A stretch of 64,000 nt of DNA from Streptomyces scabiei 87.22 (lineage in GTDB: Bacteria; Actinomycetota; Actinomycetes; Streptomycetales; Streptomycetaceae). The position numbers were made by a program, and so were the translations under genes. Positions within the stretch are counted from its first letter, which is position 1; each line of letters opens with the position of its first letter. The notes below the pieces were generated by a model. That model saw nothing but the letters and a program-made list of their open reading frames with translations. It was not told the origin of the DNA and did not search any database. Shown piece by piece: positions 21,636-30,236 of the stretch. The stretch covers positions 3,658,001 through 3,722,000 of the forward strand of contig NC_013929.1 of the NCBI RefSeq assembly GCF_000091305.1, read 5' to 3'.

Positions 21636-23866
21636 CTGACGGACAAAGCCGGGAAGCCGGCGACCAGCACAACCACGGCTCAGGCACCTTCGTCGGCCGC
21701 GTGATGGGTGACGTCACCATCAACTACGGGGCGTCAGCGTCCCAGCCGGCCCGGCAGGAAGCTCCGGCCGCCCGTGCGTTGGCGGGAAACCAGCGCTTGG
21801 CGGAAGCGGCCGACCAGCTTGCTCAGGCAGTCGGAGCGCAGTGGCGGCGCGAGGAGGAACGGCAGCGGGTACATGACCCGTTCCCGCTGCCGATACGGTG
21901 GCACCTGGCACCCGAGGCCCTGACAGATCACTGGGCCAATATCCGCCGTGGCCCAGCCGGGGTGACCTTCGGTCCGTTGGCCCTGACCGGCCACCTGGAT
22001 CAGGTCGTCGACGTCTACCAGCAGATACCGTCGGGACGGCTGGTGGTCCTGGGCCGGGTCGGCTCCGGCAAAACGGTGCTGACCCTGCGGTTCGTCCTCG
22101 ACCTCCTCGACACCGGCACCAACACCGATCTCGTACCGGTGATCTTCAGCCTCGGGTCGTGGAACCCAACCACCACCTCACTGCGGGACTGGCTGACCGA
22201 CCAGCTCCTGCGCGACCACCCCGGTCTCGCCGCGCCCGGCCCGACCGGATCGAGTCTGGCCGCCGCCTTGGTCGAGGCCGGCCGCATCCTGCCCGTGCTG
22301 GACGGGTTTGATGAGATTGCCGACAGACTGCGCTGTGCTGCATTGGAAGCGCTGAACGCCACTAGGATGCCGCTGCTGCTGACCAGCCGCCCCGACGAGT
22401 ACGCCACCGCCGTCGCAGCCGCCGACGTCCTCACTGCCGCGGCCGGCATCGAACTGGACGACCTCACACGGACCGACCTGGCCGACTATCTGCCTCGCAC
22501 CACCCGCAAAACCGCCACCGGCAGCGGCACCACCACCATGTGGGACCCGGTCCTGGCCCGCTTGTGCAAGCATCCGAGCGGCCTGGCCGAGGCCAACCTC
22601 ACCGCAGTGCTGTCCACCCCGTTGATGGTCGTCCTTGCCCGCACCATCTACAGCGATACCCCGGGCCGCGACCCCGCCGAGTTACTCGACACCCATCAGT
22701 TCGCCACCGCTCAGGACCTGGAAGATCATCTCCTGCGCGGGTTCGCCTCCGCCGTCTACCAGCACCCGCCCCTCGACCAGCGCTCCAGCCACCGCGGCTA
22801 CCGGAGCTGGGACCCCGACCTCGTCCAACACTGGCTCGGCTACCTCGCCTGGCACCTGAACCGGCTTGGCACCAAAGACCTCGCCTGGTGGCAACTGGGC
22901 AACACCATCAGCCGCACGACACGGATGCTCGTGGGCGGGCTCGTGTTCGGGCTCGCCGCCGCGCTGGCGAACGCACTGGCGAACGGGCTCCTGATCGGAT
23001 TCGTCCTCGCACGCACGCACCTGGGCTGGGACGGGGCGGTCGGACTCGCGTTTCCGTTCAGGGGCGGCGGGCGTGCCTGGCTCGTCTATGGGCTCGTGAG
23101 CGGACTCGCAGGAGGGCTGGTGGCCGGACTCGCCTTGGGGCTCCGATTCGGGCTCAGGTCCGACGGAGGCGAGCCCTCACGCATCCAGCTGCACATCCGC
23201 GGCCGGGCAAGGCAAGCCCTGGAGCAGCTCGCGGACGGGGTGTTCTTCGGATGGGGGGCCTGGCTCGTCATCGGGCTCGCGAGCGGACTCGCGGGCGTGC
23301 TGGCGAGCCAGCTCATAGACTGGCGCGTGCTCGGGCCCGTGGACGTGATGTGGGCCCTCCTATGGACCTGGTTCCCGGCCGGCCTCATCGCCGGGCTCGT
23401 GTTCGGGATCGCGTTCGCGCTCCAAACCCCCACCGACATCAAAATCGCAGTCAGCCCCTCCGAGCTGTTGACGGCCAACCGCAAAACCGCGGGCTTCCAG
23501 TCCTTCGCGGGATGGCTGGCGTTCGGACTGGCGTTCGGATACCTGGGCGGGCTCGCCAACGCGTTCGCGGGCGGATTCGTGTGGGGGGTCGTAGTCAGGC
23601 TCAGCATGGATGCCTGGGGGCGATGGTTGATCCTTTCACGAGTCTGGTTGCCAGTGACCGGACGGCTACCCTGGGCACTGATCGCATTCATTGACGACGC
23701 CCATCGGCGAGGGATACTGCGCCAGGCCGGAGCGGTTTACCAGTTCCGCCACGCCCGACTCCAAAACCACTTCGTCCACCGCTACGAGACACGTGGCCAT
23801 CAGCACCCGCCACCTCCCCCTGCACACGAAAGCCAAGGCCAAGGCCAACCGAGTCATCGCCACTGA
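21632..23866 (+). CDS. NACHT-type NLR ATPase with C-terminal membrane domain
   Basis: A 744-residue STAND ATPase. Residues 16-33 carry the amyloid-like motif shared with the preceding small protein. The NACHT domain has P-loop GRVGSGKT (141-148), SLGSWNP, and Walker B-like LPVLDGFDEIADRLR, followed by LLLTSRPDEY. From about residue 430 there are several Gly/Ala/Leu-rich hydrophobic segments (GGLVFGLAAALANALANGLLIGFVLA and later copies). These probably form a multi-pass membrane region built from GLxxGLxxG repeats. GTG 21632 overlaps the upstream stop. NLR-like NACHT proteins of this layout act in antiphage immunity; here the membrane part could itself be the killing module. Confidence 0.83.
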   Translation: MTDGQSREAGDQHNHGSGTFVGRVMGDVTINYGASASQPARQEAPAARALAGNQRLAEAADQLAQAVGAQWRREEERQRVHDPFPLPIRWHLAPEALTDHWANIRRGPAGVTFGPLALTGHLDQVVDVYQQIPSGRLVVLGRVGSGKTVLTLRFVLDLLDTGTNTDLVPVIFSLGSWNPTTTSLRDWLTDQLLRDHPGLAAPGPTGSSLAAALVEAGRILPVLDGFDEIADRLRCAALEALNATRMPLLLTSRPDEYATAVAAADVLTAAAGIELDDLTRTDLADYLPRTTRKTATGSGTTTMWDPVLARLCKHPSGLAEANLTAVLSTPLMVVLARTIYSDTPGRDPAELLDTHQFATAQDLEDHLLRGFASAVYQHPPLDQRSSHRGYRSWDPDLVQHWLGYLAWHLNRLGTKDLAWWQLGNTISRTTRMLVGGLVFGLAAALANALANGLLIGFVLARTHLGWDGAVGLAFPFRGGGRAWLVYGLVSGLAGGLVAGLALGLRFGLRSDGGEPSRIQLHIRGRARQALEQLADGVFFGWGAWLVIGLASGLAGVLASQLIDWRVLGPVDVMWALLWTWFPAGLIAGLVFGIAFALQTPTDIKIAVSPSELLTANRKTAGFQSFAGWLAFGLAFGYLGGLANAFAGGFVWGVVVRLSMDAWGRWLILSRVWLPVTGRLPWALIAFIDDAHRRGILRQAGAVYQFRHARLQNHFVHRYETRGHQHPPPPPAHESQGQGQPSHRH

Positions 23867-24182
23867 GCCGCAAGCTCAAGCTCCCAGGAGAGATCGTTGC
23901 CCTCCCACAGTAGGACGGTGAGCACGGAAAACCCCTGTCCTGTGACAGCGAACCTTGAGCGTGTGCCGTCGAAGTCTGATCCGAAGAACTCTGATCACGA
24001 GCGCGCTGGCGGGGTGCCCGCGCTTTCGCGCCTCCCAGGGCCCCAGGCTCGGCGCCACTTCCGGCTTTGCCTACGCGCCCGCCCCCGGAACAGAGGCGGT
24101 TGCCGGTCCACGGCCCCTGGTGAGCCCAAGGCGGGTACGTAGAGCGATGGGCCAGGGCAGCGTCACGCCGCAGGGCTGGGGT
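23867..24182. other. intergenic region with isolated TnsB-type site
   Basis: No gene supported. GTGACAGCGAACCTTGAGCG at 23942-23961 shares GACAGCGAACCT with the inner left-end site of the Tn7-like element, in the plus orientation. It lies 75 bases after the NACHT stop. The rest of the interval contains the convergent 3' ends of the NACHT and kinase units; no clear terminator was seen. Confidence 0.4.
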
Positions 24183-25679
24183 TCACCCTCTCGGCTTATA
24201 CGTCTTCACCACCTGGTCGTGCAAGTGATCGATCTGCTCACGCTGCTGCTCTGGTCCCATAACGAGGATTACGTGGTATCGGTCGTGTGCAAGTATCGCG
24301 TTGTTGCGGGCGTAGACCTCTTCGCCGTCTGCGGTCGTCCAAGTGAAGGCGCCTGTCGCGATCGGGTAGTTTTTGTTTTCAATCTGTCGCAAATCCGTAA
24401 CTGATCCCCACGTCGAATCACGCCAAGGTTGGAGTTCGAATTCTTCGTCCTTCTGGTAGGTGACCGGATCGTTGCTAAATTGGGACGCCCCATCCCGACC
24501 GCCTGTGACGATGATCTTCAACTTCCCCTTCACGTAAACATACTGCCCGTTCGTGTTTTTAGGCTTGGCCGCGTAGCCCGACGGGATGTCCAGCGTAAAT
24601 GCCTTCTCGCGGACGTGAATTAATCTATTTGTCGCCGTCGGAGAGGGAACAGACGTCTTCGGAGACCCAGACGTTTTCGGGTGTCTCGGATACGCATCTC
24701 GATCGGTCACCATGCCGTAGACGAGCGTGGAAACCACCAGCCCTACGGCAAGTGAAATTCCAATCCAGGCAGTTAGCCCCGGCTTTGGGATGCGTAGCCC
24801 ACGGTCCGCCCCAACCTGCCGCTGTTCGTTGGCACTCCCGTTTCCAGGCCGAGCGTCTTTGTCGCCGATGACCTTCCGGAGAGCCGCCACGATTTCCTCT
24901 ACCGCTGGGCGGCGGGTCGGCTGATCGTCGAGGAGGCTGGTGATTATCGGGCCGAGTCGTGCGGCTTTCTGCAGGTCGGGCACCCCTTCAATGAGGGCAG
25001 CGATGGACTCCACCATCGTTTCTCGCTTATAGGGCGACCAACCTTCTACCATTTCGAAGAGCAGTACACCTACGGCCCACAGGTCTGAAGCCGCTTCAGC
25101 CCGTTCGCCACGCCATCGCTCCGGCGCAATGTATCCACGTGAACCTACAATGTCTCCGGTTTCAGTCAGAGTTACGTCATCTGCGATATCGGCAATTCCG
25201 AAGTCGGTCAGAACGACTCGGCCGTCAAACTCGATCAAGACGTTGGCAGGCTTGATGTCACGGTGGAGCACGCCCTTCGCGTGAGCGGCCCTCAGCCCTT
25301 CAACAACGGCGAGCCCGATGCGGGCAGCCTCTACCTCCCGGATAGAGCCTTCGCGCGCAAGCCGGGCCTTCAGCGACTCGCCTTGGATGTGCTCCATGAC
25401 GATCCAGAGGTTCCCGCCTTCCTCCACGACATCATGCACGGTGACGACAGACGGATGTTTGACCCGCATCGCTGCCGTGGCTTCCCGGACAACACGATCC
25501 GGTCCCGTGCGGTACCGGACGTGGGCTTCCTTCACAGCAACTACTCGCCCGAACCGGACATCGCGCGCGGCCCAGACTGCACCCATGCCGCCTGCGCCCA
25601 GCTTCTCGCGCAGTTCATACCTGTCTGCGATCACTCTCCTGCCGGCCGTGGCGTCCTGTGGCGTGCTCCCCCAACTCAT
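24183..25679 (-). CDS. receptor-type Ser/Thr protein kinase (Hanks type)
   Basis: A 498-residue kinase. The N-terminal lobe has the glycine loop LGAGGMGAVWAA and the lysine of VVAVKEA. The catalytic loop is HRDIKPANV, with DFG and GSRGYIAPE downstream. After the kinase domain a juxtamembrane linker leads to one TM helix (LTAWIGISLAVGLVVSTLVYGMV) and an extracellular region of about 140 residues with no PASTA repeats. ATG 25679 (MSWGST) was chosen; the frame continues upstream to 25763 without a good ribosome site. The gene is visibly lower in GC than its neighbours and uses many A/T-ending codons, a sign of separate acquisition. The ligand and substrates are unknown. Confidence 0.85.
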   Translation of the reverse strand: MSWGSTPQDATAGRRVIADRYELREKLGAGGMGAVWAARDVRFGRVVAVKEAHVRYRTGPDRVVREATAAMRVKHPSVVTVHDVVEEGGNLWIVMEHIQGESLKARLAREGSIREVEAARIGLAVVEGLRAAHAKGVLHRDIKPANVLIEFDGRVVLTDFGIADIADDVTLTETGDIVGSRGYIAPERWRGERAEAASDLWAVGVLLFEMVEGWSPYKRETMVESIAALIEGVPDLQKAARLGPIITSLLDDQPTRRPAVEEIVAALRKVIGDKDARPGNGSANEQRQVGADRGLRIPKPGLTAWIGISLAVGLVVSTLVYGMVTDRDAYPRHPKTSGSPKTSVPSPTATNRLIHVREKAFTLDIPSGYAAKPKNTNGQYVYVKGKLKIIVTGGRDGASQFSNDPVTYQKDEEFELQPWRDSTWGSVTDLRQIENKNYPIATGAFTWTTADGEEVYARNNAILAHDRYHVILVMGPEQQREQIDHLHDQVVKTYKPRG

Positions 25680-25979
25680 GACCACATGATGCCCGCCAGG
25701 CAGGCCGCCAGGGGCGGTACGGCCAGGTTCGCCCGCCCGTACCTGGCCCCCCATCGCTTCCATACCTCCAAGGGCGCCTGGCCCGGCGCCGGATCCGTTT
25801 CCCTTGGCGCTGACCAGCGCGATCTATCTTCGATGACGCGCCCTCGCGTCCGCCAAAGTTCGATCGCAGGCTCTCAAGGTCCGATGGCACAGGAGGACAA
25901 CCCCTTCGGACAGTCGGGTCAGCAGCGTTCGCACTGGCATCAGAATTCGAACACATGATTGAATTTGGGCATGCGATCC

Positions 25980-26174
25980 ATGCCAGCCGACCTCGCCCAT
26001 TGCCTTGAAGCGCGGCAGAGCGCCTACCGCCAGCTCGCCGCCCGGCCGTGCACGTCGCTGCGACGCAAGCTCATCCGGCTCTCGACGACGGGGCTGTTCC
26101 ACCCGTACTGGCAGGGCCGCCAGACGACCGCCGCACGGTCGGCGATGTACGCGGGGAAGGGCACAGGAAACTGA
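25980..26174 (+). CDS. possible small basic protein
   Basis: 64 residues from ATG 25980 (MPADLAHCLEARQSAYRQLAARPC...). The sequence is helical and basic with reasonable codon bias, but it has no clear ribosome site and no recognised family. It lies 37 bases before the DUF6233 gene on the same strand, which gives modest support. Confidence 0.35.
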   Translation: MPADLAHCLEARQSAYRQLAARPCTSLRRKLIRLSTTGLFHPYWQGRQTTAARSAMYAGKGTGN

Positions 26175-26211
26175 CTGTGCGAATCGCCCCCGTACAGGGA
26201 TGGTGCACTTC

Positions 26212-26631
26212 ATGTCCCAGCTGCCACCTGATCCGCTCCGGCTCCGGGCGATCCTTGCCCACATCGACCGCCAGATCGCGGAACACCAAACTGTGGCCGT
26301 CTATCTGCGGCTCCAGCGGGACGCTGTGCTGGCCGCGCTCGCGGACTCCGAGGGCCGTCGTGCGCAGCGGCCAGCACGCCGGCCGAAGGGCGGGGGCCAC
26401 CTCCCCGCCCTAGCCCCGCCGTCGGCGAGGGAAGTGGACTTCGTCGTACAGCAGAAACGCACCCCGACGGGGCCCGCGCCCGCCGTGATCCACTTGGACG
26501 ACTGCACCATGGCCGAGGGCACTCCGCATCGGATCAGAGCGGACGAGGCACGCGCTGCACTGACTGATCCAAGTATCGAACCGTGCCAGCTCTGTCGGCC
26601 GGACACCGAACTGGGCGTTGACGTGGCGTGA
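26212..26631 (+). CDS. DUF6233 family protein
   Basis: A 139-residue protein typical of streptomycetes. The N-terminal MSQLPPDPLRLRAILAHIDRQI, the coiled middle, the AVIHLDDCTMA box and the final ARAALTDPSIEPCQLCRPDTELGV match my recollection of the DUF6233 pattern, including a C-x2-C near the end that may bind metal. The start ATG 26212 has aggga 11 bases upstream; ATG 26200 is an in-frame alternative. The role of the family is unknown; these genes are often found in many divergent copies on chromosomes and plasmids. Confidence 0.75.
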   Translation: MSQLPPDPLRLRAILAHIDRQIAEHQTVAVYLRLQRDAVLAALADSEGRRAQRPARRPKGGGHLPALAPPSAREVDFVVQQKRTPTGPAPAVIHLDDCTMAEGTPHRIRADEARAALTDPSIEPCQLCRPDTELGVDVA

Positions 26632-26797
26632 CCGGCCTGACGACTATCCGGCCTGTACGAGGGGTGGGCGTGCTCTTGGGCGCATGGATGAGATATGTCA
26701 GCGCATCGCTTCCATGACGGATCGGAGCGCCGTCACCCTGGACGTGGGCGTCTACGGAGAGGGGTCCGAAGGAAACGTGTCCAGCCGCCGGTGTCGG

Positions 26798-27820
26798 TCA
26801 GTCGTCAGTCTGGGTCGTGTCCTCGTCGAATGCTGCTACGTCGCCGGGCCTCATGTCGTAGCGGATCCGGAGAACCCCTACTGGATGTCTCCACGCTCCT
26901 CGGTCCCGGGCGGTGTCCACGTCGATCTCGGTGACCGTGTCCGGCTCGACGAGTATCACGTCGAGCGGGGTCCGCGATCCCCACGACGTCGTGAAGCGCG
27001 CGCCCGCCCAGGGGTGAGCGGGCCCGGCCGCGGTCAGCCGCTCGCTGAGGCCGCGGGCGACTTCGGGATGCAACGGGGTGGTGCGGGCGACGAGCCGTAG
27101 CGTCCCGCCTTGGTCGTAGCGGCCGAGGAATGCGGTCCGGGGACGGTCCGGGGATCCGGTGATGCCGCCGACGATAGCCTCGGTCGTGTCCCTGCGGCGG
27201 ATCTTGAACCAGCCGCGCACCCCCGGCAGGTAGCGTTGCGCGCCGCCCTTGATCACGATCCCTTCCAGACCGGACACCTCGGTCCATGATGTCAGCCACT
27301 CCTGGGCGGTCTTCACCTCGCTGGTCTGGGGGCAGAGCGTCCACGGCGCGGTCAGCCGGTGTCTGGTGAAGAGCTCCTCCAGAGCCGCGCGCCGGGCGGC
27401 GTACGGTTCGCGGAGCAGCTCGGTGCCGTCGATCTGGAGCACGTCGAAGGCGATGAAGTGTGCAGGGAGCTCCTCGGCCAGCCGCTGGGCTGTCCGTCCG
27501 CTGGAGGCCGCCCGGCGCTGCAGCGCCTCGAACGACAGCTGGTCGCCGTCCCAGACGACCAGCTCGCCATCAAGAACCAGTCCGTCCGGCAGTTGGGCGG
27601 CGGCACGGGCCAGGTCAGGGAAGCGAAACTGGATGACGCTGCCTCGGCGGGACTGGATCAGCACGGGTCCGGGCCCCGGGAACGGGGTGAAGACCAGCGC
27701 CCGGTAGCCGTCGAACTTCGGCTGAATGACCGGGTCACCGGGCAGAGTTCCTGGCGTGGGCAGCTGGTCGCGGGCGTGGGCGCGGGCCAGCATCGGTTCC
27801 ACCGGCGGTCGCAGCACCAT
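26798..27820 (-). CDS. ATP-dependent DNA ligase
   Basis: A 340-residue ATP-dependent DNA ligase. The adenylation lysine is K35 in the motif KFDGYR. Downstream are LDGELVVWD (motif III/IIIa region), FDVLQIDG, and the motif IV/V parts GLEGIVIKGG and WFKIRRRDT. An OB-fold domain follows (AIVGGITGSPDRPRTAFLGRY). Length fits the LigC-like stand-alone group of actinobacteria, without LigD nuclease or primase domains. It seals nicks in duplex DNA; on a mobile element it may help repair or circularisation. ATG 27820 gives the conserved N-terminus RPPVEPMLAR. No Ku gene lies nearby. Confidence 0.9.
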   Translation of the reverse strand: MVLRPPVEPMLARAHARDQLPTPGTLPGDPVIQPKFDGYRALVFTPFPGPGPVLIQSRRGSVIQFRFPDLARAAAQLPDGLVLDGELVVWDGDQLSFEALQRRAASSGRTAQRLAEELPAHFIAFDVLQIDGTELLREPYAARRAALEELFTRHRLTAPWTLCPQTSEVKTAQEWLTSWTEVSGLEGIVIKGGAQRYLPGVRGWFKIRRRDTTEAIVGGITGSPDRPRTAFLGRYDQGGTLRLVARTTPLHPEVARGLSERLTAAGPAHPWAGARFTTSWGSRTPLDVILVEPDTVTEIDVDTARDRGAWRHPVGVLRIRYDMRPGDVAAFDEDTTQTDD

Positions 27821-27957
27821 ACGTCCGGTCTACGGTCCGGCTGCCGGAGGCGCGACTTGAGCCGGCCCGGTCAGGAGTTATCCACAGGTGCGAGCGGGGA
27901 CCGGCGGCTGTCTCTACCGTGTTGCTCCAGCCGATCATGAGGACGGGGCAGCCGATG

Positions 27958-28179
27958 ATGTACAGGGTGGATCTGGCGGTCCGGGTGGAGGATGCGCTGG
28001 CCGAGCTTCCAGAGGAAGGGCGGCGTGAGGTGTTGGAGATGATCGCCGCGATCCTGGTCCGGAGGGAGACCTGGCCCGTGGTCGGCGGATGGGACGTGCG
28101 GTTCGCAGCCCGGTCGTGGGTGGCGTTCACCGCGTACGGGGACGGGATCGACGTGTACGACCTGGGCTGGGCGGGCTGA
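27958..28179 (+). CDS. ParE/RelE-like small protein
   Basis: 73 residues from ATG 27958 (MYRVDLAVRVEDALAELPEEGRREVLEMIAAILVRRE...). The pattern of a first strand, two helices and then strands (WDVRFAARSWVAFTAYGDGIDVYDLGW) resembles RelE/ParE toxins and related phage proteins. No antitoxin gene is obvious beside it: the ligase is divergent and the downstream gene convergent. Upstream in-frame ATGs (27937, 27955) are alternatives. Function inferred from predicted fold only. Confidence 0.5.
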   Translation: MYRVDLAVRVEDALAELPEEGRREVLEMIAAILVRRETWPVVGGWDVRFAARSWVAFTAYGDGIDVYDLGWAG

Positions 28180-28297
28180 GCGCGACAGCGCCACCCCCGC
28201 CCTGCGGGCCTCCAAATGCCCTGCACATGCCCCACGCTGCGAAGGCGGCGTGCGCCAGTCCTTGTCGTGAGCAGGAGCCGTGGACCGGATACGCGCG

Positions 28298-28328
28298 AGG
28301 CCCCCGAGAGTGCGCGTCTCGGGGGCCT
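28298..28328 (-). terminator. bidirectional hairpin terminator
   Basis: Perfect 12-bp stem AGGCCCCCGAGA (28298-28309) with TCTCGGGGGCCT (28317-28328) and a 7-nt loop. It lies 22 bases beyond the stop of the SpaA-like gene and between convergent genes. Confidence 0.82.
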
Positions 28329-28349
28329 GGGTGCAGGGGGAAGGGTCGG

Positions 28350-29360
28350 TCAGTTGGTGTCGGTGTTCTCGTCCTGCTGGGGCTCGGGGGTCGTGCGGCG
28401 GCGTGTGGCGACGACTGCGGCGATGCCGCCGACGAGCAGGACGCCGGCGCCACCGATCAGCCATGGGGTGGCGTCGGCTCCCGTGCGGGCGAGGGAGCCT
28501 GCCGGGGCGGACGGCGACGCCGACTCCGCCCCGTCCCTGGCAGGGGTGAGCGAGGATTCGGCGGCCCGAGTGCCGGTGGCTATCTCCTTCGGCTTCGGCT
28601 TCGACCCGCCGGAGGTGCTCTCCGACGGCGTGTCGGTCGGCTTCCCCGAGGGCGGCGTGGTCGCGGTGGGCTGGGGCTTGGGGGCGGTCTTGGCATTGGT
28701 GACCGTGACAGTGACCGGAGACCCGGGCCCGGCGGTGAAGGTCTTCGCCTGTGTGTGGAGGTCGTAGCCCGCAGGAGCCGTGACCTGTCTGACCCAGAAT
28801 TCGGCCCTGCGGCTGGGCACGGGGAGGTCGCCGGTGGTGGTGCCCTTGGGGCCGGTGGTCAGGGTGAGCAGGGTCGTGTCGCCGCTGCCGATGTTCACCG
28901 TGGAACCGGGCAGCAGCTTGCCGGTCTTGTTGTCCCTGGCCTTGAGGGTGACGTGGGCGGGCTTGAATGGGTCGACGACCGTCACCCGGGCGATGGCGCC
29001 GGGGGTGACGATGACGTCCTGGTCGGCCGCGGTGTCGTGCAGGGGGCTGCCGCTGGAGATTTCTTTGAGGCGGTAGACGCCCGGCGCGAGGTCGGAGCAG
29101 GTCAGCTTCCCCTGTGCATCGGTCTTGTCGTGTCCGGCTTCTTGGCCGGCGGAGTCGAGCAGGAGGAACGTGGCGTCGGGGAGCGCGTCCCCGGCCGTGT
29201 CCTTGGTGGTGATCTCGACGCTGCCCGCGTCCGGGGCCGGTGTCTCGGCGGAGGCCGAGGGGCTCGGTTCGGAGGGCTGGGCGCTCGCGGTCGGCGCCCA
29301 GGTGAGGGTGCCGGTCACCGCGATCGCGACGGCGGCGGATCGGACGAAGCGTGCGTGCAC
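28350..29360 (-). CDS. sortase-anchored SpaA/Cna-B-like surface protein
   Basis: A 336-residue secreted protein. A signal peptide (about 1-27, ending ASA-QPS) is followed by two prealbumin-like SpaA/Cna_B domains: GSVEITTKDTAGDALPDATFLLLD... and PAHVTLKARDNKTGKLLPGSTVNI.... A Pro/Thr/Ser-rich stalk and a sorting signal come next: the LARTG pentapeptide (LAxTG, the streptomycete class E sortase form), a TM helix (WLIGGAGVLLVGGIAAVVA) and a basic tail. It should be linked to the cell wall. Carried with conjugation genes, it may promote mating-pair contact, but that is inference. GTG 29360 has GGAG 11 bases upstream. Confidence 0.85.
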   Translation of the reverse strand: MHARFVRSAAVAIAVTGTLTWAPTASAQPSEPSPSASAETPAPDAGSVEITTKDTAGDALPDATFLLLDSAGQEAGHDKTDAQGKLTCSDLAPGVYRLKEISSGSPLHDTAADQDVIVTPGAIARVTVVDPFKPAHVTLKARDNKTGKLLPGSTVNIGSGDTTLLTLTTGPKGTTTGDLPVPSRRAEFWVRQVTAPAGYDLHTQAKTFTAGPGSPVTVTVTNAKTAPKPQPTATTPPSGKPTDTPSESTSGGSKPKPKEIATGTRAAESSLTPARDGAESASPSAPAGSLARTGADATPWLIGGAGVLLVGGIAAVVATRRRTTPEPQQDENTDTN

Positions 29361-29395
29361 GGGGAGGAGGGCTCCTTGGATCAGAAGGGGGGAGG

Positions 29396-30180
29396 TCAGC
29401 GGGTTCGGCCAGCGACTGGGGCGGGGGGTGGCGGGGCGACAGGTGTGTCACCGTGAGGCTGCTTGGGTGTCGTGGTGGCGATGTAGAGGGCGCTGCGGGT
29501 GTGGACGGGGACGTCCTGGACGGTGCGGTGCAGTGGCTCGGTGGAGATCAGCGATGCGGTGAAGGCTGCGACGAGCGTGGTGGGCGTGCCGAACGAGAAC
29601 CGTGCCGTCCAGTGCGGCTCGCTGGGGTGCCCGCCCCAGGCCCGCCAGGCCGGCTCGCTGGAGCTTCTGATGGCGTAGCGGTGGCGTAGGCCGCCGAGTC
29701 CTTCCGGGGTGAGGAACGTTTGTGTGCCGTCGGTCTTGACGTCGTGGCTCCACCCGCGGGTGAGCAGCGGCACGTACGCCTCGTGCGGTGCCGTCTCGTC
29801 CTGGAACAGCCGGTCGTGGTCGCTGTGCCGGTCTTCGAGGTAGAGGTCGAGGAGTTCGGTGTGGACGTCGTGCAGCAGCTCGACGGGGGTGGTGGCATCG
29901 AAGGTGATCCGCCAGGCCGGCGGGGTGAACGGGGCCCGGTGCGCGCTGACGGTCCACGTGCCCTGGCCGCGCTGGTCGGGCTGGGGGTCGTAGGTGGTCT
30001 GCAGTCGCAGGCACGGGCTGAACGCGGCGGCCGTGCCGTCGTCGGTCTGGGCGAACGGCCAGCCCTCGTAGGGGAAGGCCCATGCGGTACGCGGGTCGAC
30101 GGCGCCCGGCCCGGCGAGGTGGCGGGAAGGACCTGCACGGTCTGGGCGGGGTCGAGGTTTTCAAAGGGGTGGCTCTTCAC
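29396..30180 (-). pseudogene. DUF317 gene split by a frameshift
   Basis: The reading begins at GTG 30180 behind AGGAG with VKSHPFENLDPAQTVQVLP, a natural element-type N-terminus. The DUF317 signature continues only one frame over: RHLAGPGAVDPRTAWAFPYEGWPF, then a full domain to the stop at 29396, including GWSHDVKTDGTQTF and WGGHPSEPHWTARFSFGTPTTLVAAFTASL. The second frame has no start codon after its upstream TGA until 29773. One extra base in the CCC run read at 30126-30124 would restore VLPRHLAGPG and one continuous ~260-residue protein. It is either a single-base deletion in the organism, a sequencing or assembly error, or, less likely, programmed frameshifting. Confidence 0.8.
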
Positions 30181-30236
30181 GGGCAGGGCTCCTGCTGGAA
30201 GGGTGTGGGACACCGGGCTGGCGGTGGGGGCGCGGC

